DNA of 64,000 nucleotides from Nymphaea colorata (taxonomy: Eukaryota; Streptophyta; Magnoliopsida; Nymphaeales; Nymphaeaceae), in NCBI RefSeq assembly GCF_008831285.2, contig NC_045146.1, positions 1,824,001-1,888,000 of the forward strand, given 5' to 3'. Each line of letters starts with the position of its first letter. The first letter of the stretch is position 1. Shown here one piece after another: positions 35,401 through 48,611 of this stretch. Under the pieces are notes generated by a model. That model did no database searches and was not told where the DNA came from. It saw only the letters and a program-made list of their open reading frames with translations. The position numbers and the translations under genes are program-made.

Positions 35401-38400
35401 TTAGAATGGCAAATTCAGACTGCACAAAATATCAAAAAAATTTTCCACATGAACAGATGCAGCTTAAACAGTCCGGTAGTAATTGTAAAGTTACTTGAAC
35501 TTGAAACAACTATCTGGCTACCAATTGTAGCTACAATAGAGACACATAGTCTCCGTTTGCATCTCAAGGGCAAGATCTAAATTCTTTTAAGTCCATCTTT
35601 GTACAGAGAAATGAATTTTTTTTTGTAATCCATGCTTACCATTTATAAGCTTCAAGATTGCTGCAGCACTTGTGTTCAGTGTTGGCTGCAAAAGGGGACC
35701 AATAACCATTGCAGGATTTATCGTCACAATGTCCATTTTCGCCTCTTTTGCAAACCTCCAAGCATGCTCCTCTGCCAAGGTTTTTGAAAGTATGTACCAT
35801 GACTGCATATGGAACAGAACTCTAAGCAGAAGAATTTATGAAGTTTTACCATAAGAATAATCAAGTAGATGAGCCTGTGAATAAATAACAAAAATAGAAA
35901 ATAAACTTTTATAAAACAATTCTCCATTAGATAAAAACCAAGACCGAAGCATAAACAGGAGTAGCATGGGGAGAAGTATATGGTAGAGGATAAATCCAGG
36001 AAAATCCTGACAGACAATAGCAATAGACAAGATTGTGTCATGTAATCATTTGACTGGCCCATCGACCAAGATAATAAGATCATAATATGCCTTTTTCTCT
36101 TAAATTTGAAACAAGAATATAATCGTAGAATATAGCATACAACGGCAGAGTTTTCCATTCTCCTTTTCTTTTCTCATTATGTACCATCAGTAAAGGAACA
36201 ATTTCCACCATCAAAGAGATTGTAGTAAAAAAAAAAAAAAAATCTGAGAAGCAAACGTGCACCCAGACATACACAAAAAGACAGACAGAGGATGTTCAAA
36301 CTTCAAACTTCAAAAGCCACCAACCTTTGCTTCCCTGCAGGCATCAGCATCCGAGAACCAAGTTTCATCAACCACCACGTCAGGAGCACGTGTGAGTCGA
36401 TTATAGGCAACAGCAGCCATAGATGATGTCACAACCACTCTTTTGATGGAAGAAAACTTGGCACATGAGGCAAAGACATTTAATGTTCCTTTAACTGCAG
36501 GATCTATTAATTCAGCCTGGTATTTTCAAATGAAAAATGGTAATAAGATGAATGTCCAAGTTAGTGCTAAAGATACCACAAGACAGGAAAACAAGTATAA
36601 TAACCCAATCATTAATTTTCTTTGTATCCATTAACTAAATGACCTGCTATCTACCTTTTTCTGCAGCATATAGCTTTTCAGGAAGAATTAATACTAATGA
36701 GGCAAAAGGAAACAAGTTAAAGAACTTCATAGTTTAATTCGAAATCCATGAAACAACTAACGGAAGAAACTTTATGTGCAAGGGATGAAGAACACACGAA
36801 GGAGAAAAGGGAAGCATCAACTTCCGAACTTGAGAATGACTAGAAGAGAAATGCAATTGCCTGAATAAATTTCTGCTAGTGCAAAAGGACATACCAAGAG
36901 AAGAAATGACTATATCAAAATTAGGAACAAGTAATGCTTTAAAATCAAAGGACATAGGACCAACCTGAGGATCTTGAACATCATGATAAAATGGTGATGC
37001 TGTATGAAAAACACCATCACAGTCAGTGACAGCAGTATCAAAGGCTCCCTCGTCCAGTAGGTTGGCTTTGAATAAATGGAGCCTCTCACTGGCTCCTTCA
37101 AGAGCTCTTAAGTGCTCTGTCTTCTTCGGATCATCTGATAATGCATACGCCCATTAGAATCGGAATGACAAAGAGAGAGATGCCTCAGGGAGATTAGAGA
37201 ACGCAAACCAAAAAAAAATCCAGCGTCAATTATGCATGCACGTGAGGTATGTACATTGCATGCCACTCTAGAAACTGTCAGCGTAAAATGCGGAAGATTA
37301 TAAAATGAGAGAGAGAGAAAGAGAGGGACCTGTTTTTCTCAGATTTAGATGAATAAATTAAAAACAATAAATTAATAGCACAATTTTAGCAACAAAAAAA
37401 TAACTTAAATTGGTAAAGAAAAAAGACAAGAAGATAATAAATTAATAGAACTGATATAGATGATTGAAGTGACTTATATATTGGAATAAAACGATTTTTC
37501 TTGAAGATACAACTAATTGATCTGGAAAGGGAAATGGGAAAGGAGAACAAAATTGTCACGGAAATTACCATCGAAAATGTGTCAAAAGTTTTTTAAAAAA
37601 AAAACCCAACGCTAAACCAGTGTTTCATATCGCGAAGCTTAGAACTTCAAAGACTACCATGACCTCAGTTTCCATTCTCACCAACGGGTAGCTCTAATTT
37701 TGTCCAGGTAAAAAGAAATTGAGTGACATAAAATTCGGAAGCAGAAGTTTTCCCAAATGCCGCGATCCTCATGTCCATCGTTTCTGAATAAGCACAACTT
37801 TAGAATCTCGTCAATACAATTTCAACTACTTTTTCATTCTTCTCTTTTTGGGATTCTGATCGCTACAACGTTTTCCAGTTCTCCTATTTTAGTGTAACAA
37901 TTCCACCACTAAGATATATTGAAACCTCAAAGTTCCATAGCTTCACCCGGAATAGCTATCGACCCTTTACAAAGCTAACGAAACTATACCCAATATTCTA
38001 AAAAAGATAAAATAACACATAATGCAATTGAATAAATGAAGCTCCACATAAAACAAAAAACGCGTCAAAATAAAACAGAAATACGCATGTGGGCATGCTG
38101 AGGATCGAAAGAACTCTAAAACAATCGATGTTTCTTGACATATCATCAGCAGAAAAATGATCAATTTCATATACAAACAAGAAGAATAATCAAAATTACT
38201 GTAAGATTATGCTTTTTGTGATTTGTGCGATCCCACATAGAAAATGCTTGGATGAAAGGAGGAGGGGTCAGGGGTTGGTGATGCAAGGAGGGGAAAGAAG
38301 AAGGGAAAAGACAAGACCAGGGTCTCTGACGGTAGCTCTGACGGTGTATCCCCTTTGAAGAAGGAGCTTCACCAGCCACGATGCTATGTAACCAGATGCC

Positions 38401-38426
38401 CCTGTCACACACACCAGTTTCCCCAT
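32422..38426 (-). CDS. NADPH-dependent reductase, phenylacetaldehyde reductase/CCR-like (gene A, 321 aa)
   Basis: Six exons, in transcript order: 38318-38426, 36965-37134, 36325-36516, 35640-35802, 33650-33836, 32422-32566 (966 nt). It is an extended short-chain dehydrogenase of the DFR/CCR superfamily. The Rossmann motif [13 protein letters not shown] is at residues 7-19. The catalytic Ser lies in VVVTSS (120-125), with Tyr160 and Lys164 in SWYILSK. The bona fide CCR signature NWYCYGK is absent. Sequence and the ending [18 protein letters not shown] match phenylacetaldehyde reductase and CAD1-like enzymes, which reduce aromatic aldehydes with NADPH in the cytosol. The substrate is inferred, not seen. 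The length is usual for the family and all splice sites are GT-AG. It is the leftmost of three tandem genes on this strand. Confidence 0.93.
34173..34256. repeat. 42-bp tandem duplication in intron 4 of gene A
   Basis: Two units (34173-34214, 34215-34256), each beginning TGTAATTCA and ending GAAAGAAAGAAAACC, differ at one base (AAG versus ATG). A recent local duplication. Confidence 0.95.
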
Positions 38427-41400
38427 TCTCTCTCTCTCTCTCTCCCCACTTTGCCTGCAGCAAGGTAGACAGAAGTAACCTGTGCTTGCTAGACGGGAAA
38501 ACACCTTTACCGAGGAATACTAATTTAAGGTTTCAAAATGATCTCAATTTTATCAAACGTGATGGATTTTTCGACCATTTTCCTTGAATATGGAATCTTC
38601 ATTTTGGTACGCATCAATTCTTTAACCTTCGCTGCCCATTTTTTTCAGGTAGAAAAAAATTAAAAAAAAAAAAAGATTGATAATTTATTGTTTATATTAT
38701 CAATAAAAAATCATTATACTTTATCAAAATATATATAAAAACTCATTGTTTCATCATGTAATTAGTTCTTACTCTAGCTTCAATTTTTTTTCTCTTTCAT
38801 GGCTTCCCACTCACAAACCAAAAACAAAATTCATAATTAAAAAGTTCAAATGATCAATAATTAAGTGTTTCATGAATCTAACAAAGGAGCTTCTAACCTC
38901 AATCAGGCTACCGTTTCTCTCTGCCACTGGTCATAAAATTAACAATGACTAACTCAAAAAGCCCCAAATACGTAAAGAAAGCTCAACACATGATTGGACA
39001 ATTCGTGCTGGAAAGTCGTGGAGTAAATAAAACTAACATTCTCTCTCATGAGCAAACATAACGAATGAACATAGCTAAAAACATTATTGACAGCAAACTA
39101 ACAAACGGTAACTTTGCTGCAATGGGGCACACGAATATTTTATAATATGAAAGCTCATAATAGTTTTCCAGAATACTTTTAAGATTGCAAGGTTTCATTT
39201 AACATTTAACAAAGCTACATTTTGAATTTTTATCTATATATCTTTTATAATTTTTCTGTTCTTTCTTTATGTTTTTTACTTTTTACATCAGATTTATATC
39301 GGAAGCACCTAAGACAAACTTTTATGACAATATCATGTGTCATCGGCATCTATGAAAGGGAGAGTGATCGATGTGCTGCACGCATGATGAAGGGATTGAA
39401 TATAGGATAAGAGTTATGTTAATTACATGTTGTGGCTAGCCAGCATATGGTCCTGGATCTAGACCCAAATCCAGAACCAATCTAGATGGGCTGAAAGAAA
39501 TATATCATCATAACTGGCCCTTATAAGTGTATTTGATTATAATTAAGTTCCGAATAAATACCCCCCACCCCTTCTTTGATCTTGAGTTTGACGTCAGCGA
39601 TGGCAGTAGTGCACCCTTCAACAATACCATACTCCACCGCTTAAGATGCAAAAGCATAACACAAATGAAAATTGAACTAAAGGCATGTGTCTTTGCACAC
39701 CTCTACGCATCCCTTACCCAACAAGCTATGATATGCATCTTCTGACGTGCTTAAACTTAAATTACTTTCTTGAAAGTCTATAGTCACAAATAACGTTTTG
39801 GAGTCTATAATATGGTGAGTTTGAAAAAAAGGACAATAAGGAAAAATACGATAAATTTTTAAAAATTTTAAAAAGCTAAAAATAAGAAAAATTAAAATAA
39901 ATGAGAAACTAATAACACAAACACCAAAAGATAAAGTAGATTTGAAACAATAAAAAATAAAAAATAAAAAACGATTTGACGTTAACAAAAATGAAAAAAG
40001 TGAAAAAAAAGTGTTAAAAAAGAGTTAAAAACGAGTTTTTTCATTTTCAACATTTTTTCAAAAAAACACGTTTTTTTTTTAAACAGCAATTTAATTTATC
40101 ACGTTTTTTTTGTGACTATGCTCGAAATATATAGAAACTTTGAGCATAAGTGGGCACACACTACTTTTATTATAAACTAAAGTTTGGTAAGTTTCCCATG
40201 TTCGATCGTACATTAGAAAGCATTGGGTTTGGGATCATTTGAGTAGCCCTTGGATTAGCTCAGTCTTGCATAAGGGGTATTTTAGTTTTCTTTTTTTATT
40301 CAAAAAAGAAAAGGGCATTTTGGTCATTTTAAAATATTCTCTTTCCAAATTTGCCCTTATAGTGGGAAACATCCCCTGTTTAAGATGGACGACATTCTAC
40401 TCATTTCGAGCCCTAAGAGGCAAAGCAACGCTCAGACATATTTGTGTTCTTAGAGATATTTGATAACAGGAACACTTTGTTACGATTACAAGATTCTGTT
40501 TAATTCCCCCTTGGCATCAATGAACACCACTTTAACTATGCATGAGTTTACTACCAGCGATACCCCTTGGAGTTGGTGAATGCAAAAATGAATTAGACTT
40601 CAAGCCAAAACCTGTTGGACCAGGATTAGGGAAGCTGAGAGGCCAAACAGGGACGAATCTGGGGATCATCAAGGTCGACATGACAGAGTCTGTCATAATT
40701 AAGTTCAGCACTAAGATTGAGGATCAGTTGCAAATGAATCCGGGCCCGACTCTTGATTAACCCGCTTCGGATTTTAGTCGGTTCAGAGTTCACTTGGATT
40801 GAAATGCAAAGCTTGTTATCATACCCATGTGTAATTGAATAAATCCAGAATTGGCTAGAATAAGCTTTGATAATCTGAAACAGAGCATGGAATTGGAACT
40901 GATACCTGTTTCCTGGCAATGCAACCCATGTGGTAAAGGGGAAGGGAATCATCTCTCTTTCCCACTTGCCATTCAAATGCAAACCTTGAAAGGAGTGATC
41001 TCTGCTCAAGCCTGACTTGTTAACTGGATCTTATTTGGTAATCTTTAGAAACCAGCAGCTTTATTTATATCTCTTGGTCAGGATTTGTCAATTATGGCTG
41101 TTGTCATTATCCTATGCATCACAGTGCATAAAGGTAGATATCTCTAATAATTCTGAAAATGTGACACTAACTTCTGCCATTTGCCACTTTGAATAGACAA
41201 GGTGTACTGTCATGTGGTTTTTCTTTTTCAAGATGATAAGGAAACACAGTGATCCTTGTGCCCAAAACCAAGCAATCAAATCAAGTCACGTTGATTTTCT
41301 TGACATGTGGAACAGGATTCTTAGGCAAGAAAAATACAGACAATACATTTATAAGTCCACTATTGTCCTGCTCCAAGATGTAGGGCTTCAATTCAAGCAT

Positions 41401-41428
41401 TCCAATTAGGAAACTGCCATACTAAAAG
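38427..41428. other. Intergenic: promoter side of gene A and 3' side of gene B
   Basis: A TC/GA tract (38429-38443) lies just upstream of the gene A start, probably in its 5' UTR. There is no clear TATA box. A dispersed repeat occupies 39825-40130. Frames at 40542-41009 are unrecognised. No gene is supported. Confidence 0.5.
39825..40130 (-). repeat. Dispersed AT-rich repeat (copy b, inverted relative to 30745-31055)
   Basis: The reverse complement contains the same GTTTGTGTTATTAGTTTCTC core and matching neighbouring sequence as copy a. The pair flanks gene A in inverted orientation. Confidence 0.7.
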
Positions 41429-42611
41429 TCAAAATAAGTGTTTCTCCTTCAGGCTTTCAACAGTCTCTCTCAAGCTAACAACTAAGGGAATAAAGCTGAG
41501 CCCTAACTTTTGAGCCTTAATTTTAGATACTTGGTATGTTGGAGCAAGAGGTTTTTCATCTGCACACCTGCAAAGAATGAACTAATTATCGCCTGCAAGC
41601 CAAGTACATGTCACGATTGATGTACCTCAGTAATTACTTCAGCGCAATAGAAAAGAAAAACTAAGTGTACTGCAGAAACCCATGAACTTATGGCACAAAA
41701 GCAAAATGATTATCTTGGAAGCTAACAAATCAAACCAAGAGCACTATTAGAAATTTAGAATATCAAACCCAAACCAAGATTGAACAGAAAATGCAACTCT
41801 TGAGATGAAATCTCCAGTCTTCAAGCTGCTTCATAGCAGTAGCAGCAGCCAACATAACACAGTAAAAACAAGAACCGTACTGTTCCTAAGGGCTGAAACC
41901 CTAACTTAAGATATAGAAAAATAGATAAAGTACCTAATTGCCCTTACTTACAAGGGGTAAAATAGTAAAAAAGGTTAAAACACATTATAATAAAGTAGAC
42001 AAAAATAGACTTTGACCAAGAAGATACAGTTTCACTTTAGAATTTTAACAAGCACTATGCGAGCATCCACCAACCTTTGCATCAATATTTCAAATTTTCT
42101 GTTTTGGTAGCATACTCAATATGCATAATAAACTTAAGAGGAATATGATACACGTAAGCCATGTTTTCAGACAATATTTATCTCGAATATCTCTACCAAA
42201 TGTTCAAAGACGATAAATGACAAATAGCACAACTATGCGTTTGTACATTGTTGGATGCAAAATATAAAACATGAAGCAGGGCAAGGAAAATCTAATCTAA
42301 AAACCCTGTGCGTTAGTTTATCAAGTTAACCTAAATATTTTGCGATAATAAAAATATATGTAATTTCTTTATATCATTCAAAACACACCTAAGTTGTTCC
42401 ATGTTTAGTTAAAGATATTCATAGGTTTAATTTTTGTCAATTGAACAGTTAAGCCAGTAAAAATTTACCATTTCTCCATTAGAAAATAGCACAAAAAATA
42501 TACTTTCGTGAATACATTCAGGTTTTTCCGAAATGTATTGCGAGACAGCTGAACATATACAGTTGTACTCAACTACCTGTAACTGCTGTATGTAAGATGG
42601 CATAAGAGTAT

Positions 42612-42615
<4 letters not shown>

Positions 42616-42650
<35 letters not shown>
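42616..42650. repeat. (TA)n microsatellite in intron 5 of gene B
   Basis: About 35 bases of uninterrupted TA repeats. Confidence 0.95.
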
Positions 42651-42654
<4 letters not shown>

Positions 42655-45651
42655 AGGAAAAGAAATAACGAGCATTCGAGTTCTTTTCTGATCCTCGTTT
42701 CTTGGGTTATTCTTCTTCAGGAAGCTTTTTCTCCACTAAGTCTTCTTCATCTAAGTGTTCTCCAGAGGGTTCAGTGAACCCTGGCATGTAGATATTGATA
42801 GAAAGGCTAAACAACTTAGACTAAAACAATATCAATATACAACGTACATTTAGAGATGCTAATGCAAACTAATGAGCATAAGATCCACTTGTGGAAGGTA
42901 TTTTAGTCATTATCCCAAATTAAGTTAGTGATAACCTAGGGAATTAATGTAGGCTATTTTTAAATTTTGATTAATTGTGCAAAATTCAGGCGTATCTTTA
43001 ACATTCTAATAACCAAAAAGCTAGATGCATTATTTCTAAATTTTGTAAATTAAAATGATGCTAGTACAAAAGCTTGTGTAAACAAAAGAGAAAACTCAAA
43101 TTGGGAACCGTACTTTGCTGGAAGCTTGTAGTCAGGGTACAGTTCATGGAGAATTTTCACAACGTCAGAGTAATGGGCCACTCTCTCAACCAAACAGTAT
43201 CTTCCATTAGCCGAGGCATCCTCAAATGCTAGAACGTGAGCCTGAGCAACATCTTTGACATTGACATATCCAAAAGTTGCATTGGGATATGTTGAACTAC
43301 CTGTATGAAGAGAGAAATTTCACAGAATCAGTCCATGGGGTTGCATTGATAAAGGGCATCAGAAACATAAAAAAATCAAAACTTGATTAGTGCAGTGTTT
43401 ACAGATCAACCTATTGGTCCTCAGATGATATATTTAAGAATGATCCTCTTTTTGCCGGCAGTAGCAAGCATGTGAAACATCTATGTGTAATGTAAGGCCT
43501 AAGCTTCAAACGATTGAGTCACTGAAGCCACAGCAAATTCTACAAATTTTGAAGAGATGGACAACAACAGGATCTTCTACTGTTTCAGAAGGTGCCTGCA
43601 GTTGCATACTGTACCAAAATGTACAGGCTTGCATAATCTAAGTCTAGTATGGTAAAAAAGGAATGCCTCCACATTTTCCATTATAGACTTATTATCGGGA
43701 GAAAAGCAGCCCAGGGGGAAAGGTTCCACTTCTTTAGCAAAAATCTAAGTAACACGGACTCTGCATAAGCTGAGGAATAAGGAACTACTTTCATTTCATC
43801 AATGGTACAGAACATGAGTACCATCAGCACTTGAATAATTTTCTTCTCAACAAGCAAAATCCTCAGGTCCTGAAACGACAGATATTTCAAAGCAGAGAAT
43901 GAGAAAACATTTATAGTGTATCAACTATAAGATTAGAGTCCTTAATGTCCTAAATAATGGATTCTCATCATAACTCTGTCACATAGGTACCTTTATTTTG
44001 TGAGATACCTGTGTCGACATGGGTATGACATGGGGACTGGTACACCATTGGAGACAGCCTGGATATGGTGAAACCTCTGTCATGTGCAGTCAATGCACCC
44101 ACAGTCATATCCATCCTTTTTTGGACTCGGTCAAAGTTGACAAGTCCATTTTTGTCCACTAATTATGTTTTCTTTTTAACCATCACACATACACAATGGA
44201 AATAAAGAGCCCTTGGCAGACACTAAAGCACTGTTCATGTTCTCTGTGGTCTAACTGCTGTTCAATAGGATTTTTTGGCGGCCAGCAATTTTTCGGCAGT
44301 GCTTCCAGCGACTTAGTTTTCTTCAATAGAACTTTTTATATTGTTTTGTTTGTTCAAAATCTTACTTTTTGTTATATATGTGCGTGTGTGCGTACGGCCA
44401 TGTCCTTATATGCAATTTTTTTTAAATGCTCCGCATCCATACCCATACCGGCACCCCTATTTGTTGTACCTATGTGATGTAGCATCATAGGTGTTAAAAT
44501 TGTTAATGGCCTAAATAGGAAAAGCCAGTGTAACTATGTTCCAACTTCATTTCGGTCCTATTTGCTTCTCCATTAAGAACAAGAGGAACTTCCAAGTCCT
44601 GGTAAGCATCACTTCCTTGTCTAGTATGCCAGAAAGAATTGCTCATATTCAGCATGCACGAAGCTTCTTGCTAAATCTTCAGTCATTGAGAAACTGTTGA
44701 CCATAAATTCTAAGATTTTCGAACTCATATTGTAAAAATGCCTGGCTGTTCATCCCATGGGCAGCGGATGCAATTAAGAACCCATTACAAAAAAACAACT
44801 ATTACTAAACAGCTATGCTCAGCAACCTTTGCATCCACTGTGCAATTGCAGATAATACGCCTTTTTCTTATACACCTTAAGTGAAAGACCTATGCCATAT
44901 CTTTTATTTTGCCTTGGTTCATGTTGCTAAAAAAGAATATGATGATATTGTAGAAGTAGAACCCTATACTTACCATTTATGAGATCCAAAATGAGAGAAA
45001 CACTTGAGTTCAGTGTTGGCTGCAAAAGGGGACCAAGGACCATTGCAGGATTGATTGTGACTATGTCCATTTTAGCCTCTTCTGCAAATTTCCAAGCTTG
45101 CTCCTCAGCCAATGTTTTTGAAAGTGCATACCATAACTGAACATTGTAAAAAGATGTAAGTACATAAAGCTATAAATATGAAGCAGGCGGGATGAGTCAG
45201 ATATTGAGTAAAATCTATTAGAAACTGACAAATTTTCATAAAATAATTCAGTACATAAAGCCACAACGTAGGAACTTTATCCGGCATGATAGGAGTACAG
45301 CTGAGAAAAGTATAATGGGGAAGGAGAAAGAAGACCTCCCAATGTATGTCAAAATAGCCAGGAATAAGCACTAAATCCAGTAGCAGAAAGTCTTTTTTTA
45401 TAAAACTAATGCATGCTATAACTTATTAGACAAGTAAACCAACTGAAAGGACTTTTACCTCACATTTATTTTGATGCAAACTAGCAATACTTTAGGTTGA
45501 CAAACAGTGACCAATGCTAATAGGAGCAGTTCACTTTTTCCATCAGTTCTTGAGAAAATGAGCTGATAGACATACCACCAAAACTAAAATGGCAATGATG
45601 CAAATCTTAGATAAAGAAAGCCTCCACAGAAATTTAGAGGCAAAACTTGTG

Positions 45652-45653
<2 letters not shown>

Positions 45654-45686
<33 letters not shown>
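45654..45686. repeat. (GA)n microsatellite next to the exon 3 donor of gene B
   Basis: About 33 bases of GA on + (TC on the gene strand), starting only 7 nt after the exon 3 splice donor boundary. Confidence 0.95.
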
Positions 45687-45690
<4 letters not shown>

Positions 45691-48454
45691 AACCTTTGAC
45701 TCCCTACAGAAATCTGAATCTGAAAACCAAGTCTCATCAACTACCACATCAGGAGTACGTGCCAGTTGGCTAAAAGTAGCAGCAGCCATAGATGATGTCA
45801 CAACCACCCTTTTAATGGAAGGAGTTTTAGCACATGACCGAAGAACATTTAATGTGCCTTTAACTGCTGGATCAATTAATTCAGCCTGATAAAAGGGAAC
45901 CAAGTTACCAACAAAACTTTAAAGACCAAGACATCAACACTTAGAAGTCAAGATTTAAAGATGCTAAAAAACAGGCAGATAAACAAGAGATGCTTCAAAA
46001 TTCTATTCTACAAGAAAATGATTAAAAAGAATAATTATTTTCATACCTAGTGTCTATTCACATTTTTCATGGTATATGCACTTCCAGCAAGAACCAAAAA
46101 AGAAATAACTCAAAAAGCAATGGACTCGTAATTTTGTGCTCATTGAAAGATCTAAGATTAGTAGCATGCATTGAATAAAAGATGAAAAGGGTGACAGGAT
46201 GGACACACGTTTCCCCTTCACATACTCACACAGAAGAGCAGAAAAACCTATAACCTGGCAAATGAAAATCACCACAAGGAGGCACAAATAGACTGGAATA
46301 TGCATCTTAATGTGAAAAAAAAATTTAACCAATGCTCAAATTTGGTATATCCTAATCATGGATAATGCCTGTGCAGTTCATTTAGAGTTTTTTGTATGGA
46401 TGCTTGAATAAATTTTTGCTTGCCTAAGCATCTTTCTTGATGCTCTGAAATGATTAGCAAGAGTCATTTTTGTGAATCAAAGTTGTGAGTATGATAGCAT
46501 GGAAGAAGAGAACAATGAGATAGGGTGTTACACATTTATATAAAGTAAAACACTGTTTTGTGATCCTTTAGTATCATTATTTCCTCTAGCAAGAAGTGAA
46601 CTCGCTAGACCTATTACTGCACACTGCCCCCACATCTCAACCATGACTGCATCAGTTATAGCATACTTGGTTAATGATGTCGCTTCGCTCCATCACATCC
46701 AAACTACAAACTGGTGGACCCAGACAACTTTATGAAAGGACTGTATCCACCTAACGAAAATGAGATGCTTCCAAGCTAATTCATTTTACTCATACGTCAT
46801 AAAGCCGACATTTCTTGAACAAATCTTCTCTCAAACTAATATCTTCATACATTCAGCACCTCGTTTCTCCAACTTGTAGCACAATTTGAAACAGTTACAA
46901 CTTACAAGTTCCAACAACACATTAAAAGTTCCAGGATTTCTTATTTATGATTCATGTTCTTAAGTTTGTGCATGAGAAAAGAAACAACATCAAGGAAAAC
47001 TAACAGACAAAAAAGAGCTAAAGTGCATGCAGCATGGCATATCAAGGGGAATAATGGACCAAAAAAGCCAAAATACATGCAGCATGACTATACTGGGAAC
47101 AGACAAATTTGTCGAAAAAAAGGATGAAACTAACTATATGATGAACCTGTGGGTCTTGTACAACATAACGGACAGGTGATGCTGTATGAAAAACACCATT
47201 GCAGCCACTGACAATTTCATCAAAGGCTCCCTCATCCAGTATGTTGGCTTCGTATAAATGAAGCCTTTCACTCGCCCCTTGAAGTGCATGCAAGTGCTGC
47301 GTCTTTTTGCATCATCTAAAAATACCAAGGTTGAGTAATGCCACAAAGACCAAATGAGAATGCCATAAAAAACCATAAGGAAGCCTCTAAAGGAATTTTT
47401 ATGTCAATATTGTGCAGAGGCAAAAAATGTTTTGTAACATCCCAATCCAAACAATGTGCTGGCTAAATACCAAAATCATACAAAATTTGATAAGCCTATG
47501 CATGTGTGAGGTGAGTATGCATTCACATATATAATATCTGCAATTTTCAATTTTACTCAGAGACATTTTTTTCACAAATATAACCATATGGATGAATTCT
47601 ACGAATCCTAAAAAACTCAGAAATCAGAATTGACATAATATCCTTTTTGATATATGGATCGGATTTTGCAAGTGAGATGAACTTCACATCATTAAATTTT
47701 AAATGCTTATAAAACCTAATTTAGGCATGAAAGAATGCTTATAATATACTGGCCCCTAGGTTTTTGAATATGAAGATTACAGTCCTGTGGGTAGAATTGC
47801 AAAAAAGCTTCTTTACAGTGCAAGTTGTTAGTTTCAGATGTCTTCAATAACAGGAAGTGAATACTTCAAGAAAGCAACATCTAAAAACTTTCTCTGTATG
47901 TCTGTGTGTATGTCTATGTGCGTTGAACTACTTTGAGCTGTTTGTCTGATTAGATGGATCAAACAATCCACATGTTCCACATTAAAAGCACTTTGACAAG
48001 ACAAGGTGTTCCTATTAGATGGATCACACGAATCACATTCTCCATCTCTCCACACTCTCTTGTCATTAGTCATTAATGTAATTTAATAGGGGAATGAGGA
48101 GGGAAATGGAGAGAAAAATTAGGTTGTCATGTCTCTGTGTGTGTGCGCGCCTCGTGTTCCCAGGTTAAACCCAGTTATTTTGCTAAATATGATGGCATAG
48201 AAAAGATTCAGCAAAAGTACATTTATCATGCGCTTGGTCTTATTTTTAGGAAATGCAGCTATGACTTTTTAATTGAATTCTGATTCTTTGTAATATTGAT
48301 TTTTGACACTCTTAATCTTCCTCCCTACACATCCAGTAGAAGTGATTCGAACTTGTTGTTGTCAAATAAACTACATGGATCATGTCAGCCAATCATAATG
48401 ACCATTTGCTCGGATGGTCTTTGGGTTGGAACTACGAGACACATAAAGTTTCGA

Positions 48455-48456
<2 letters not shown>

Positions 48457-48487
<31 letters not shown>

Positions 48488-48611
48488 TATATGAAAGTAG
48501 ATTTCTCCTGCCATTCGGATGTTCCGGCCTCTCACTCATGGCCGGACCATCCGGATGGCTGGAGGATTTCAGCTCCTCTCTCTATCTCTTACATCTATAT
48601 ATATATATATT
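48457..48611. repeat. Pair of AT tracts with a GC hairpin between them, in intron 1 of gene B
   Basis: AT tracts at about 48457-48485 and 48595-48611 flank a segment containing ATGTTCCGGCC and GGCCGGACCAT. These are imperfect inverted repeats separated by about 10 bases. Confidence 0.6.

Noticed and set aside
40542-41009. Overlapping frames on both strands between genes A and B
   Set aside because: No conserved motif and too short. Consistent with chance ORFs.
47147-47315. Alternative splicing to rescue gene B
   Set aside because: The frame needed downstream has a TGA at the acceptor edge. No other AG near the site restores phase with exon 1.
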